This document shows, one piece after another, positions 25,550 through 37,700 of a stretch of 64,000 nucleotides of DNA (positions are counted from its first letter, which is position 1; each line of letters opens with the position of its first letter). The notes beneath the pieces are model-generated. The model was not told the DNA's origin, did not search any database, and was given only the letters and a program-made list of their open reading frames with translations. This DNA comes from Volvox africanus. Taxonomy: Eukaryota > Chlorophyta > Chlorophyceae > Chlamydomonadales > Volvocaceae. The position numbers were made by a program, and so were the translations under genes. The stretch spans positions 1,426,001-1,490,000 of the forward strand of contig BSDZ01000078.1 in the NCBI GenBank assembly GCA_030268105.1, given 5' to 3'.

Positions 25550-27943
25550 TAGGTAGGTTGCATGAAAATGACTTACCAGCAAACCATCCAAGAAACACTC
25601 TCCTCCATCCAGGGGAGTGTGACCAATACATGTCCCACGCACTCTTCACACTTAAGTGTGACCGTCAACGGCAGCACCATTAAACTATTGTCATGTCACT
25701 TGGGTGACTATTCAAATCAGGCCGAGAACAATGTGAAAACTGTCACGATCCAGTATCTAGGTAGGCCAGCAGTGATATAATATTTTATCGGATCAGCGTG
25801 CAGTCAATTGAACACATCGATGATCTAACGCCATTGTGTCGTGTGTGGCAATACGTGATGTGTAGCAATACGGCCAAAGTAAAACCTGCAACTAGGTTAT
25901 GGGGTTACTTATTACTTGAGGAGTTGTCACTAGCTGGTGACCACCGCCACAAACACCACCTTGCGCAAGTGCGTGACGACTGAACAGGATAAGACGAAAA
26001 ACAATTCACCTATAACCGATCACAAAATGTCTTCGTTTGAAGGAGAGGGTTATCGACAGTCATCAGAGTCGGGAATATTGTATATGTGATTATGTGTGTG
26101 TGTGATTGTGTGTGTGTGTATGTGTGCAGTACGGTGATATTTATGTCTGTCATGATATTAAAGCCGTTCACGAGCCATATGATAAGTATATACGGCACGG
26201 GTGACGACGAGTGCGCTATGCGGTGAGCAATGTCATGTGTTTTTGTTTCTCCCGTGTGTCTGAAATACATGCCTCTCATGTTCTGGTGAGGGAATGAAAC
26301 GGGACTCATATTGCGATTCCAGATAGTGGAGATGCTCCGAAACCCAAACTTGCGGGAAAATGCACGGAGGCCGTACAGTGGCGGATCCACCAAGTCACTC
26401 CGGGAACAACAACTCCCCCGTCCCGACCTCTTTTCCTGACAGTGGTACAGTACCCCTTACCTACCCCCGTCCCCATGCGGTGCGCTGTTGGTCCCTCATT
26501 TATCCGCAATACGTCTCCCCACCACCACCACTATCACCCGCTTTTCAGCTTCTCAGTGAACTGATTTAGTTGCAAATGGTCTCAGTTCCGCGGGCTGAGA
26601 TAGCCTCTCGGTGCCTGATGAGTACAAGAGGACCAGCAGCAGCCAGAGAGGCCTTACAGAAAACGTTCGGAGGACGCTGAAAACATAATTAGAGAAATTG
26701 GATTTGGAAGTAATTATGTTAATTACAACACAACAAATGGAAACGATATAAAATAACAAAATAATAATTATGGCAGACTGGTCGAAGCCTGCTGTGTCAT
26801 CTGTTAATGCCTCCACGCACTTTGTGGGGACGGGGGTTGGGGAACGGAGGGGTACGGGGAAGCAGCTGCAACATGTATTGCTGGGCACAGCAGCGGACGG
26901 ACGTATGAAGAAAAGTAGCGCAGTCAACAAATAGTGGTAAATTTATCTGCAGGCTTGGAAGTGATCTCCGTTGTTTGTTGCACCCGTATTGTAAGGTATC
27001 ATTCGTATAGTACACAATGTACAGAAAGAGTTGTAAAGAGATGTATAGTGAAGCAAACTAGTGCATAAAAGTAGCGTCAAATATGTGTATATATACGCCA
27101 CATCATAATACATGTGATGTCCATTTTGGGGGTTTAATGATGTTATGATTCGCCAACGTGGCGAAACCATTCCGATCTAATGCTCAAGAATATGTGTACG
27201 ACATTTCCATGAGTGATGTATCATATCGTACATGTATATGTCGTACGTATATGTATCAAGCGCGCACATACACATATATGCACACGTACACACACCAATA
27301 CTTGATTTCTTATTGGCTTCAGTCACCTCACATTGCCGAAATTGTAATTTATTGGCAGAATTCAAAGACACGTGCCTGAAACCCAATCGTAATGCTTTCC
27401 CCGACCGGTATTCTTGTTCGATTTCGTCAAAAGGCATCCAACACAAACGATTGCTGTACTGCATCAATCACCAACCAACAACCTATGTTCCAATAATTCA
27501 TACAGGTGATGTAGACTCATGTCGTACATTAGGGTACGGAATACTGCACCTAGCGTTTGTCCGTCCGTACGTCTTTCTATCTCCTGTACATCTGCGCCGC
27601 CTTCAGACGGCTCCATGTCGCTGTTTGTGTTTGTGCTCATTCATGACCCTCACGGCCGGACGTGAACCTCCGAAACCACGAGGTCGCACCACCCCTTTTG
27701 GTCCCCTACCCGTCCCCCCGTCCTCCTCCCCCCGAGTCATGCTCACGGTCTTGTGACCATGCCGCGCAGCCTTCAGCGCCGCAATCGTCATTGCAACCGC
27801 CAACTGCCGCCAGGCCGCCCCGTCCCCTTGGAAGCCCTGCGCCCCACCGAGCCAGCGCTACTGCCGCCACCACTGCCGCCGCCGCCGCCGCTGTCACCAC
27901 CACCAGCCTTGACCTTCGCTAACTTCAACGTGTGCATTACCGC
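25550..27943. other. Intergenic 2.4 kb between two convergent genes
   Basis: This holds the 3' regions of the DENN/WD40 gene (from the left) and the mTERF gene (from the right). It is AT-rich with short GT tracts (26094-26122) and several short frames on both strands, none with recognisable motifs. A GC-rich patch at about 27640-27940 could be a spliced extension of the mTERF gene, but I could not support that. Confidence 0.4.
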
Positions 27944-30341
27944 TCATGTCGCCGCTGCCAGCTCAGGTACCTTCGACGTCGTCGACACCGTCGGCGCCAT
28001 TGCGATTGCGAAGACTTCCACTGCTGGTGCTGCCGTCGCCGCCGCCGCCACTGCCGCCGCCGTCCCTGGAGCTTCCACCAATCCGCCGTCTCGCAGCAAT
28101 GTGTAAAGCGACAGCCGTGGCCTGGTATAAAAATCCCGCTCGACACCCTCCTCATATCCCATACCTGTTGACGTGACCGCGGTGGCGGCAGCGGCTGCGG
28201 CGGCTGCCTCCGAGACCAAAGGTCCTCCGTGTACGACAGTGACGATGTCGCTTTCTTTCAGACCTTCCTGCTGCCGCCGCCGCGCCGCTTCAATGGGATC
28301 GACGACTGGGACACGCCGCGGCCGGCCACGCCGCCGTTTCGTCGTCGTCCCCTGTGTGCTGGCGTTCACGTCGGCAACCTCACCATACCCACCTCCACCC
28401 TGGCCATCATCCCTATATCTGCAAGTATCAACATCAGCGGCACTGCCGTACGACTTTCCCTTCCTCTCCATCATCGCGGCTGCCCTCCTGACGGCGTCAA
28501 CTGCTTGCACATGAGCTCTCCCGCCCGCGCCACCTCCAGCAACATCTATCGACACACTCGCCGCCGTCAGCGCCGCCTCCGCCACCGCCCGTACATGTTC
28601 GTATCGTCGTGAGCTGAAACACAACCACATGGCCACCGTCTGAGGCGGTGCCCGCAGCAGCTGCGCGCGCAGCGCTGGGTACGGCGCAACGGCAGCCTGC
28701 AGTGCCGCTGCCTTCGTACGAATACTGTCTGCAGCCAGCGTCAGCACCTGCGGTGCGCCACGTAGTACGGCGCGTAACTCATCAGGCCGACCCTCAAGCT
28801 CCAGAACCTGCGCCACGATGGCTATTTTATGTCGTACCGTTTCTGGAGATAGCGTCAGCAGGCTTGGCTGGCGGACAACAACAGATGCTAGGTCAGTGTT
28901 ATCGTACAATCCGGCAGCGTCCCGAAGTGACGCCACCCGTTCACGAAGCGACCCACGGGCCAGCATTACCAACGCGGGTTGCTTCAGCAGTAGCGGCTGG
29001 ATGCGTGCGAAAGGTACGGCAAGTGCAGCGGCGACGGCACGGAGGTTGCGTTCCAGAGTGCCCGGAAAGTACCCGAGTAGCGCGGGTTGACGTGCGACCG
29101 CTGCCACCACAGCGCGATGTGGCGCACCGCCGGCCAATACCGTTAACGCCTCTAACCTCCCTTCCAGTGCGCCGCGGCTGTTTAGCAGCAGCCGCGGCGC
29201 GCGAGTTATGAGGCGAAGTGCGGCGTCGTGGTCGAGCCTCAAGAGCCGCTGAAGACCTTCGAAATTACCCCAAAGGGTAATGGCGGAGGCGCCAAGTAGC
29301 ATCGGCGCCCGCCGTACTGCTGCTGCCGCGGCGGCAGCGTCAGGCAACAGTGCCGCCAGCATGTCGATGTTCCATCGGAGGGTTTCTGGTGAATAGCGCA
29401 GCAGGCTGGGTGCTGCACGCAGCACGCACAGCACGCCGCGGCGACCCAGTGGGTCAGTGAGGAGGTCCTGGAAGCGGAGGAGACGCGACAGCAGTACACC
29501 AGGGTTCTGGGGAATGACACCACGCCGTGATGCGTCGACGATTGCAGCGGCGGCGGCTGTTGAGAGACCGGCTTCGGAGCAAACCGCCTGGACGTCGCGT
29601 TCCAGACGGGGACACCACCGCTGGCGCGCTGGGACGTAACCTGATGGCACGGGGTATGTGGGGGTTGGTGTGTGTGTGGGGGGGACTGTGTGGGGTGGGT
29701 ACAATCTTGTGGGAAGGTGGAAGGTATGGGGTATTTCAATATAAGTGTGTATGCGTGTATGAGTGTGTGTGTGTGTGTGTGTGTGATAGCGGTTGAGGGT
29801 TGGCCAAGTAGGGCTGGTCAAATTATGATGCAACGTTTTGTGCGTCGACCACAGCTCAGTGATGTGGGTCAGGAGAGGTGGAATATGATCCAGATTCGAA
29901 AGAAACTGGAAGGGGACAGAAGAAGAGAGAAACCCAAAGACACGTAAGAGTTCATCATCAACTTTAATCTTGAATTTCCTGATGCGGTTTGCAACAGAAT
30001 TTGATATGAAGTAAAATGCACTTACTTTCCCTGCGCCATGCTTCCAAGGAGTCGTCCTGGAATCTCGACGTGCCCGTGACAATGCCGTTGAATTGACGCT
30101 GAAGGCGCCTGAATGCCGTCGCTCGGCGCTCCACGACTCTGTGGCTGTCAATTTTGACATGCAAGGCGGGACCACGTCTTCTCGCTAGACCTGCGGAGAT
30201 GGACGGCATCAGCCTTGCTCTTGGCGGCGGAATTGAACGGAAATGACAATTGCAATTTCTGAGAAGCGTACCTGATGTCGATAGCTCATGGTCTAAAACT
30301 TTTGTTACAGGCAGCTCAAGTGGCTGCCTAGCCGTAAGCAT
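27944..30341 (-). CDS. mTERF-family organellar protein, two exons
   Basis: Exon 1 is 30341-30026 and exon 2 is 29640-27944; a phase-1 junction gives about 670 residues. mTERF proteins bind nucleic acid in mitochondria or plastids and act in transcription termination, RNA splicing or ribosome assembly. Exon 2 shows the roughly 35-residue helical repeats of the family: L-L-R-Y-S-P-E-T-L, P-R-L-L-L-N-S-R-G-A-L, P-A-L-L-G-Y-F-P-G-T-L, P-S-L-L-T-L-S-P-E-T-V and P-Q-V-L-T-L-A-A-D-S-I, each with the typical P-x-L-L. The N-terminus (M-L-T-A-R-Q-P-L..., then A-R-R-R-G) is basic and Ser/Thr-rich, as expected of an organelle targeting sequence. A further 88-bp intron inside exon 1 is possible without changing frame. 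The last ~150 residues are Ala/Gly-rich with an AT-hook-like K-R-R-R-G-R-P-R-R. The intron reads through as poly His-Thr, which I exclude. Divergently paired with the TrmJ-type gene. Confidence 0.85.
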
Positions 30342-30762
30342 TGACGAGGCCTGTCGCCTTTCTTGTAGACTGCACAGCCCAGTATAATTCCTTGAGTTTC
30401 TTGTTTTACTGCTATAAGTAATTAAGAGAATTGAGTCTTAATATGGATACTTATCGTTCACCAGTGTGCGATTCGCGCCGCTTACTTGCCGATGATTTCG
30501 GAACAGAATTGAGTAATCAAAACTGAATCGAGACTCCTGACCTAAGCATTGGATACTTTTCGCAGCGAAAGTTTGCAAAAATTTAACGAAGCGCAGCTAT
30601 GATGCCGCTGTTTCTAGCAGCGGCGTTCGTTATCTCTTTTGTAACGGATAACCGCCACGTACAAAGTTGTCGGCTCCTAAAATCAAGAAAGCTGACTTAA
30701 CCCCAAAAGTAATAACTTTTTTGATAAGCATTGTGATAAACCTATTAGATTAAAATCCAAAG
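30342..30762. promoter_or_regulatory. Shared divergent promoter interval, mTERF / TrmJ-type
   Basis: The 421 bp between the two predicted start codons must hold both promoters and 5' leaders. It is AT-rich with no open frame of note. A short imperfect inverted pair (GCCGCTGTTTCTAGCAGCGGC) lies at about 30604-30624. No TATA box can be assigned with confidence. Confidence 0.45.
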
Positions 30763-32771
30763 ATGCAATTAGTTCTATCGCTAGGATGGTCTTCCTTCGT
30801 CCGGGGGCCGCCGCCGCGCTGCGGGCAAGTGCCTGCTTTTATCACCAAGTGCAGTGTACGGAAAAAGACGAGCTGGCTCCATGAGTCTGTGATGGAACTT
30901 TGCCCCGCCGGTATACATGAAGGTGCCCGGTCCGTGGTAAGGTCAACGTCCATTTTGTTTCCTAACTGCGCACACCCCGAGGTTGACTCACAACCAGCAA
31001 TCAATGAGCCAACTCTCAACGGCAGCCGTATCAGCAGTAGCAGTAGCAGTAGCGCCGACATCACCGGCAGTAGCACTGCCACCACCAGTAGTAGCAACAG
31101 CAATCACAGCGGCAATGAGAGCAGTGGGACCAATCCGGGTGTAGGAAGCCTCAATCAGATTAATAGCAGCAGTAGCAGTAGCAGAGACGGCGGTGGCGAT
31201 GACAGTGGCAGTAGCAGCGACACCGTTATAATTTTGGTAGAACCGAAACGCGGCGAGAACATTGGCGCTGCAGCGCGTGGAATGAAGAATTTTGGATTGC
31301 GCGAGTTACGGTTAGTAAGGCCGTCGGGGGGGGAGTGGCCCAACGAAAAGGCACGTGCAGTGGCGGCGAGAGCGGTGGATCTCATCGATTCGGCGAAGGT
31401 GGGGAACTTACTTTTTGCGTGGGAAAGAAAAATGATGGAATCAAACTTGACACTTCTCAGCTGTATGGCTGAGCCATATGGCGCCGTACGGTGCCGTACG
31501 ATGCCATCACCGAGCGGTAAATTTTTTATTAGAAAGCCAGATGGGGCGTTCATGTAAATGGTTCAGCTCTCAATGCGGGCGTGTGGTAGCTGTTAGCGGC
31601 TGTAACGAACGAACGACAACCACCACAATACGAAGGTCCGAACCTGTGCTTGCCCGTTACATTGGGCGGGCGCGGAGAGCGTGTGGGTTTTAGATTTCGT
31701 GTTTCTCTGTGCCCTGGAGAGGCACCTGCCTCGCGGCACCGTGTCAAATCCAACCCTAGCTGTTAGATAACCGTCTTCAACGAATGCTGTGCGTTGGTTG
31801 TTAGTTGGTTGACTTGACCATTTTAGTAGTTGGCGGGACCAGTCCTTCTTTCCATGCCTGTTGCCATTACCTATAGGGGTAATGGGTGCCATTGTCAGTT
31901 TCTCCACGGCGTCCTCACGTATTTTGTGTTCTAGGGCTTTGGGGTTTTGATCGGCGACCCGATTGGAGCTCATCGACTCACAAATCCCACCACCACTGTT
32001 ACCAACGATCCGACGTACTGCCGTATTTTACTGTACCGTATTGCCTCAACCCAGGTGTACGGCACGTTGGATGCGGCGCTGTCGGACTTGCAGTATGTAT
32101 ATGCTGCGTCGGGGCGGCCGCGTGCGCTTGACAAGCTGGCCAAGGATGTCGTACTGCTACGGCAGGTACAGGTAAGATGTCTTATTGCCGTACACAAAGA
32201 CCTTATCCACATGAATTATGACAACCCTGTTTGGACGCAGGATGCGTTGCCACCGGCGGGAACGCGTGTGGGCGTCATGTTTGGCCGAGAGGTTGGTTAT
32301 GAGGTCTTAGATATTGACGTACGACAGGACTCACCCGACGATCCTTCGAGTCCCCCTGTACGGCGTCCTATCCAATTAATTCATATGCAAACAAATTTGA
32401 AATATAAAGGCAACCAGGATTGTGGGCTCAAGGGAATGTGCTCTCGACCCAAATGGTGCTCAGTGCCGTTCAATACATACAATGCAACCTAAGGTCAACG
32501 TAATACAGCGTCATAAATTTCACAATGGTATATATATAGTGTAATATTTATGGTACATATATGTATATATGTGTGTGTGTATGTGTATATGTATATATGT
32601 AATATATGCACCTCTGACTTTGCAACTGGCGACGCAGGACAACGGTTTGTACAACGAGGAACTCGTACGAGCCAACGCCATATTAACCATCGACACGGAT
32701 CCAACTTTCTACTCTCTCAATCTTGGACAAGCCGTTCTGATTGTTTGCTACGAGCTCTACAAGTGCGTGTC

Positions 32772-32812
<41 letters not shown>

Positions 32813-33989
32813 CGGAGGATGGGCAGTCCTTAGGGCCTCAGACATCACGTGCAGAAGGCGTGCGCACCCAGTGGGGGTGGGTGGGTGGGAGGGGAGAGGT
32901 CGGAGCTTGCTTGGTTTATCGCCGTACTCATGCCAGGCTGTATTATTTGTCGTACAGGGCTCCCAGGCAGCCAGGTCTCGGAGCTAAGAGAGAGCGTGCC
33001 ACCAGACGTGAGGTGGGCGATACCCTGGGGATGGTACGATGAATTTGCGACGGGGTACGATGGAGCCGTGTATGACATTGTACGACGGCATTGTACGACT
33101 GAAGGGGTATGAACAAGCTGGGAAACAGACCACTCCGGTTCCCTTCGCTTTTGCAGCAGCCACGAGGAGGCCTTTTTGGCCCGTACGGCGAATGTACGCC
33201 GCCATTCCATTCCCGTAGCTTTGTTTTCGTACACGATTTGATTTTTACCCGTCCACCCGCAGAGTACAGTTAGGTTTCCTCGGTTTGGCGGTTGACTGTT
33301 GCTAACGGTCGCGGTGTCTACCTAGGTGGAAGGCATGCTGGACCGGCTGTTAAGTGCCCTAGAGGCCAGGTCCTTCTTTAACCAGTACAACAGAGTCGTA
33401 CTGCAGTACGCTATCCGAGGTTTCTTCGACAGAGTTAACCAGCTCAGCAGGCAGGACGTGGCAGCTGTACGGCAGGTAAGGCCCAAACTGCCAGTTCTTT
33501 CGTTATGTTGCAGTCGCTAGTCGTTTCCGGTTGGTAGGCCCGCTGCATTGTCATGTCGTACAAAGCTCCTATTGTGCCTCCTCAACATCCACTTGTTCCG
33601 ACTTCCTTCTTCCCAAATTAGGACACGCATAAGTTCGCCATTTGAATCATTCTTTCTCTTGGCGTCTGCATGCCTATCTGTCTGCATACCTGTCGGCACG
33701 TCTTAAAGTCTGTCTATTTGTCTGTCGGACTGTCTCTGCGTTTTCCTGTGCGCCTATGTGCTCTTGTGCATTCTCTGGGGGATTCCATTTTTGGATGGAT
33801 TATTATACAACATGTGCCGTACATACTGTAATACTGTAGTGCACAGTACGGCAGCCAAAGTCCAATCTGAGGGGGCTATCCATCCCTTGACAAACGCAGG
33901 TCCTGAAGGCGTTGCAACGGTCACCGTTGGGGACACAGCCACCGTCATCAACTCCCAACGGCGGGGGGGACATCGAACAGCAGCAGTAG
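30763..33989 (+). CDS. TrmJ/SpoU-type RNA 2'-O-ribose methyltransferase, seven exons
   Basis: Exons 30763-31398, 32055-32165, 32241-32291, 32638-32762, 32958-33012, 33326-33475 and 33900-33989 join in phase to 405 residues. SpoU (SPOUT) enzymes methylate ribose 2'-OH from S-adenosylmethionine; TrmJ acts on tRNA position 32. All three SpoU motifs are present: N-I-G-A-A-A-R (about 166-172), G-V-M-F-G-R-E then G-L-Y-N-E-E-L (about 260-275), and S-L-N-L-G-Q-A (about 292-298). Residues after motif 3 resemble the TrmJ C-terminal helix pair (G-M-L-D-R-L-L...F-F-D-R-V-N), which supports TrmJ rather than TrmH or TrmL. The first ~150 residues are an added N-terminus, first basic and hydrophobic (possible plastid or mitochondrial signal), then a Ser/Asn/Gly-rich linker encoded by AGC/AGT triplets. 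The donor after exon 2 could also be six bases later without frame change. The gene ends 720 bp from the stop of the convergent gene. Confidence 0.9.
32779..32811. repeat. (GT)n dinucleotide repeat
   Basis: About sixteen GT units starting shortly after the exon 4 donor of the TrmJ-type gene. Confidence 0.95.
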
Positions 33990-34711
33990 CAGCAGCAACA
34001 ACAACAATGGTTGTAGCAATATAACAGCCTTAGCAGAGACAATCGTGGAGATTGAAGAGCGGCTAGCTAGGAGCCACCGCAACTGCAGTAGCTGTAGCCG
34101 CCATTATGGGCAAGTTGGCAGTAGCAGATAGCATTGGCGGTGTGAGGTTTCGGGGCTTGCTTGTTTTCGGAGACTTGCAGGTGTCTGTCGTACAATAGGT
34201 GTCGTACAGCAGGGAATTCTAGTACGCTGAAAGGGAGCCGGCACCCGGGCGAGTGTGTGTATGGTTTTGGAGATGTGCAGATGCCAGCCGTACGCCATAA
34301 CGTTCAAATTTCCCCAAGCTTGCTCCCCAAAGACATATCTTTCACATGAAGAATGTATCGGTGTGTCAACGCTCCTTACATCAGCCTAACGCATCGCCGT
34401 ACAGAATGCCGTACACATGTCTCCAGGGAACTTCCTAATCCATACGGAAACGCAGGATGACGAATGATCAGCACGGATTGTATACACTCTTTTAGCGCCA
34501 TCATAAACAAACTTAATATATTTTAATTTTCATGATCTATCACTTAACTTGGATTCAGATTCTCCGAAGCCAAGAAGCCAATCAAGTCATCATTCTTTAT
34601 CCCAAATAAAAATACACGTAATCCGACCTCATACGGCATCCTCAAACCAGCCGAAGTACAGCCGAATTCTTATCCCTTACCACCGTACGACACTGTACGA
34701 CGGTATGGCCC
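33990..34711. other. Convergent spacer, rich in GTACGRC words
   Basis: The 3' sides of the TrmJ-type gene and the coiled-coil gene meet here. No exon is seen. The words GCCGTAC and GTACGAC recur, for example 34396-34414 (two copies) and 34684-34702 (two copies eleven bases apart). Confidence 0.5.
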
Positions 34712-37700
34712 TCAGGCCATTCCGAGAACACCCCCGGCACGCCGACCTATAGTTCCATGAGCGCCGCCGGCGCTGCCGCCGCCGCCGCCGTTCTGCTTTT
34801 GTTCGAATACGTCAGAAAACATGTCCATCGCCGCTTGTTCTAAGGCTGCGTCCTGGAGCAGCTCCGCGGACTGGCGCTTTTGTTTTTGGTGGTGCTGCTG
34901 CTGTTGCTCCGCGCCATCTCCCGTCGACGACCCGGCCCCGTCCCCACTCACAAGTTGGGTCCAATACTCCACACCGTCCAACCCCTGCCGGCCCCACTGC
35001 TGTTGCTGCTGTAGCAGCTGCAGCTGACGCAACCGCTGCTGTTGCTGCTGCTGCTCCTCCACTTCCGCCGAGTACGGCAGCTGCTGTAGCGCTGATGGTG
35101 GATGTGATGGTGGTGGGGGTGGCGGTGGGGTGGGGAGCGTTTCGGCAATGTGTTTTTTCTGTCGGTCTGGACTCGTACCCTTCTTCCGCCTCTGTCGACC
35201 CGTAGGACTCCTAGACCGACCGCGCCCCTCAGCATCGCCTTCAACACTGACCCGTGGGTCATTCACACTCTCCCATTTCATTCTTTCCCCCACGGCTCCC
35301 GCGTCTAAGGTGGTTGTGGCGGCGTCATCATCGTCGCCGTTGCCATCACCGTCGCCGGCACCAGCATCAGCGGCGGCGGCGGCAGCTCCGTCCGCTGACG
35401 TCACGGGGCTGATACGGCCATCGTAATGTTGTCCGGCGTCTGAGCTGCTGTTGCGGCGTGGCGTGCGGTCAACCCAACTAACTGTACGGAGACCACTGCG
35501 TTTTAAATACGACAACCTGGAGGCGGAGGAATACGAGTCACGAGGTTTGTTATTTCCGTCGTACCCATGCTCGGCAGCGTCATCAACGTTGCCAGTGTCG
35601 TCATCCTCCGTTGCGTCCAATGTAGCTCGCGCCATCGCCAGTGCCGCGGCGGCGGCCGTGGCGGCGGCGGTGGAGCCGCCGACGTCGTTTCTGTTGGAGA
35701 TGCGCATAACGCGCCGGGAGGCTGATCTTGATATCCCTCCTTTACGACTCCCGTGGGCCTTACTTAGGTGTTTTTGGGTTCCGTAGCGTGTCGTACCGGC
35801 GCCACCGCTACCGCCAGCACCGGTGTTGAGGTGGCGGCTGGATACGCATGGTGTGATGGGGTAGTACTGGTTGGAGTTGGGTTGCAGTACGGGCGGAATG
35901 GCCCGTGGGTCGCTGCAGTCTCCCTCACTGGCAACCTGCAAAGCAGGACCAGAAAAGGTAGAACCGGTAACCACCAACCGCCTAACTGCAAGTAGAGACA
36001 GCAAATCAGATATTATATAATGAACTACAAGATGCGTAATGTCTCACCTGCACGCTTCTCGACCGGCGCTTGATTCTCGTCAAGTGCTCTGCGAACAGCA
36101 TTCCCGCCACCCGGTCCGCGTGTTTCATCGTGGTTTCCCTGGCCGCGTGCGCAACCTCCACCACATCGAGATTACCCTCCATATCCGCAACTGTCTCCTC
36201 CAGTAACTGATTCTGTTAGGTGGTTGGATTTGGTTGGGTTGGGGACTTAGGGTAAAAGGTGTTACAGGGGGAGGACGGGAGGCATCGCATAGCTCCAGTA
36301 AACCCTAAGTTGAGAGGCACCCGAGTACGACAAACAGATTTCCCACCGTTTTCCGCCCTCCCCCGATGTAGCACACACGGTTTACAAAATCCTGAAACCC
36401 AACGTGTGTGTTTTACGTGTTTTCGTACATACAATCACAAACACAAAAACACACATACACACACAACACGGCTTACCCGCGCCTTTACTGCCCGCATGTC
36501 TCTTTCCATCTCCCTCATGTTGTTCTGCATATCCATGACATCATGGTTGGCTCGTTGCAGGGCGGTGTGAGTGGCGGCCAACTGTCGTTCCACAATGGCA
36601 GCTCTGAGCTCCAGGAGGGGGAAGGGGGGGGTTTAGGGTGGGAAGGCCGAGGAGGATAGCGGCGGAGGAGGGGAAATTGGTTACTTCTGGTGTACGGCTT
36701 TCCAGATTAGTTATGACACGCTGGTTCCTGACATACCTATCCAATGCCTCCTCTGCCGCCTGTTCTAAACGCTCCGAAACTGCAATAAGCGTCATAGTGT
36801 ACGACCGTTGCATCTCGTACGCCCGCAGCGCCGCCGCCAGGGCCACCAAATGCGGAGACCCGGCCCCTGTCGTACAACGGAGAAGCGCCAGAAGCCAGGC
36901 GACTTCTCCTAGCAGGAGGTCAACGCCAGCAGCGACGAGAAAACCCGCATCCGGAGGAAGGCGGGAATCTACCGGGCAAAGGAAAGGTGGGAAAAGGGGA
37001 GGGGAGGAGGGGGGAGGGTTTTTTTTAGTGCGGTAGAAGATGTGAAGCATTTCAGCTTTGGACAACACTTCTGTCGAGAACGTTTTAATGAATAAAATTT
37101 TCAAATCTTCCTCAAATGGATATGAAAATTCTTATGTAGTACAGTTGCTGTACGTACCTTGCTGTAGCATAAGCGACAGCTTTGCAAGAAAGTAGAGCGC
37201 CTGTTCTGTGTGCTTCGGCTCCAGCGTCGCCGCAACGGCTGCGCGTACGGCATTGCCGTTCACTGCCGCCTCCGCTGCCGCCTCCTTCATTTCCGTTATG
37301 CCCGTGACGCAGCCATCCTCATCAATGACGTCAACAAGCCGCGCGAGCCGTTCGAGTCCACCGCCGCGGCGGCTGCGGTGTGGACGGTTGTGTACGGCAC
37401 CTTGTGCGCCGGCAGTGGCTGCCAGCAACGCCGCCGCCGCCGCGCCGCCACGTCCCAGCCCCAATGTGCCATTGACGCCGCCACCACCGGATTCGGTTGA
37501 AACCCGTTTGTCGAATGCATCCATCATATCGATCCGAGCTGCATGCGAATCTTGTAACTGAATTACGAGAGATTCCAAAAGAGACCAGGCAGGATCGAGT
37601 CCAGGACCCGACGGCGGTGGAGTACTGGCAACTGAACCGCTCGACGCTTTCCTAATCGGTTGAACGTTCCACATCAATGCAGCTGCCGTCGGCATCGATG

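Noticed and set aside
29641..30025. Continuous coding of mTERF through a His-Thr repeat as one 743-codon frame
   Set aside because: The stretch is flanked by a good donor (GAAA/GTAAGT) and acceptor (CATCAG) and is a CA-dinucleotide-rich intron; the spliced frame uses a different exon 1 frame with correct phase.
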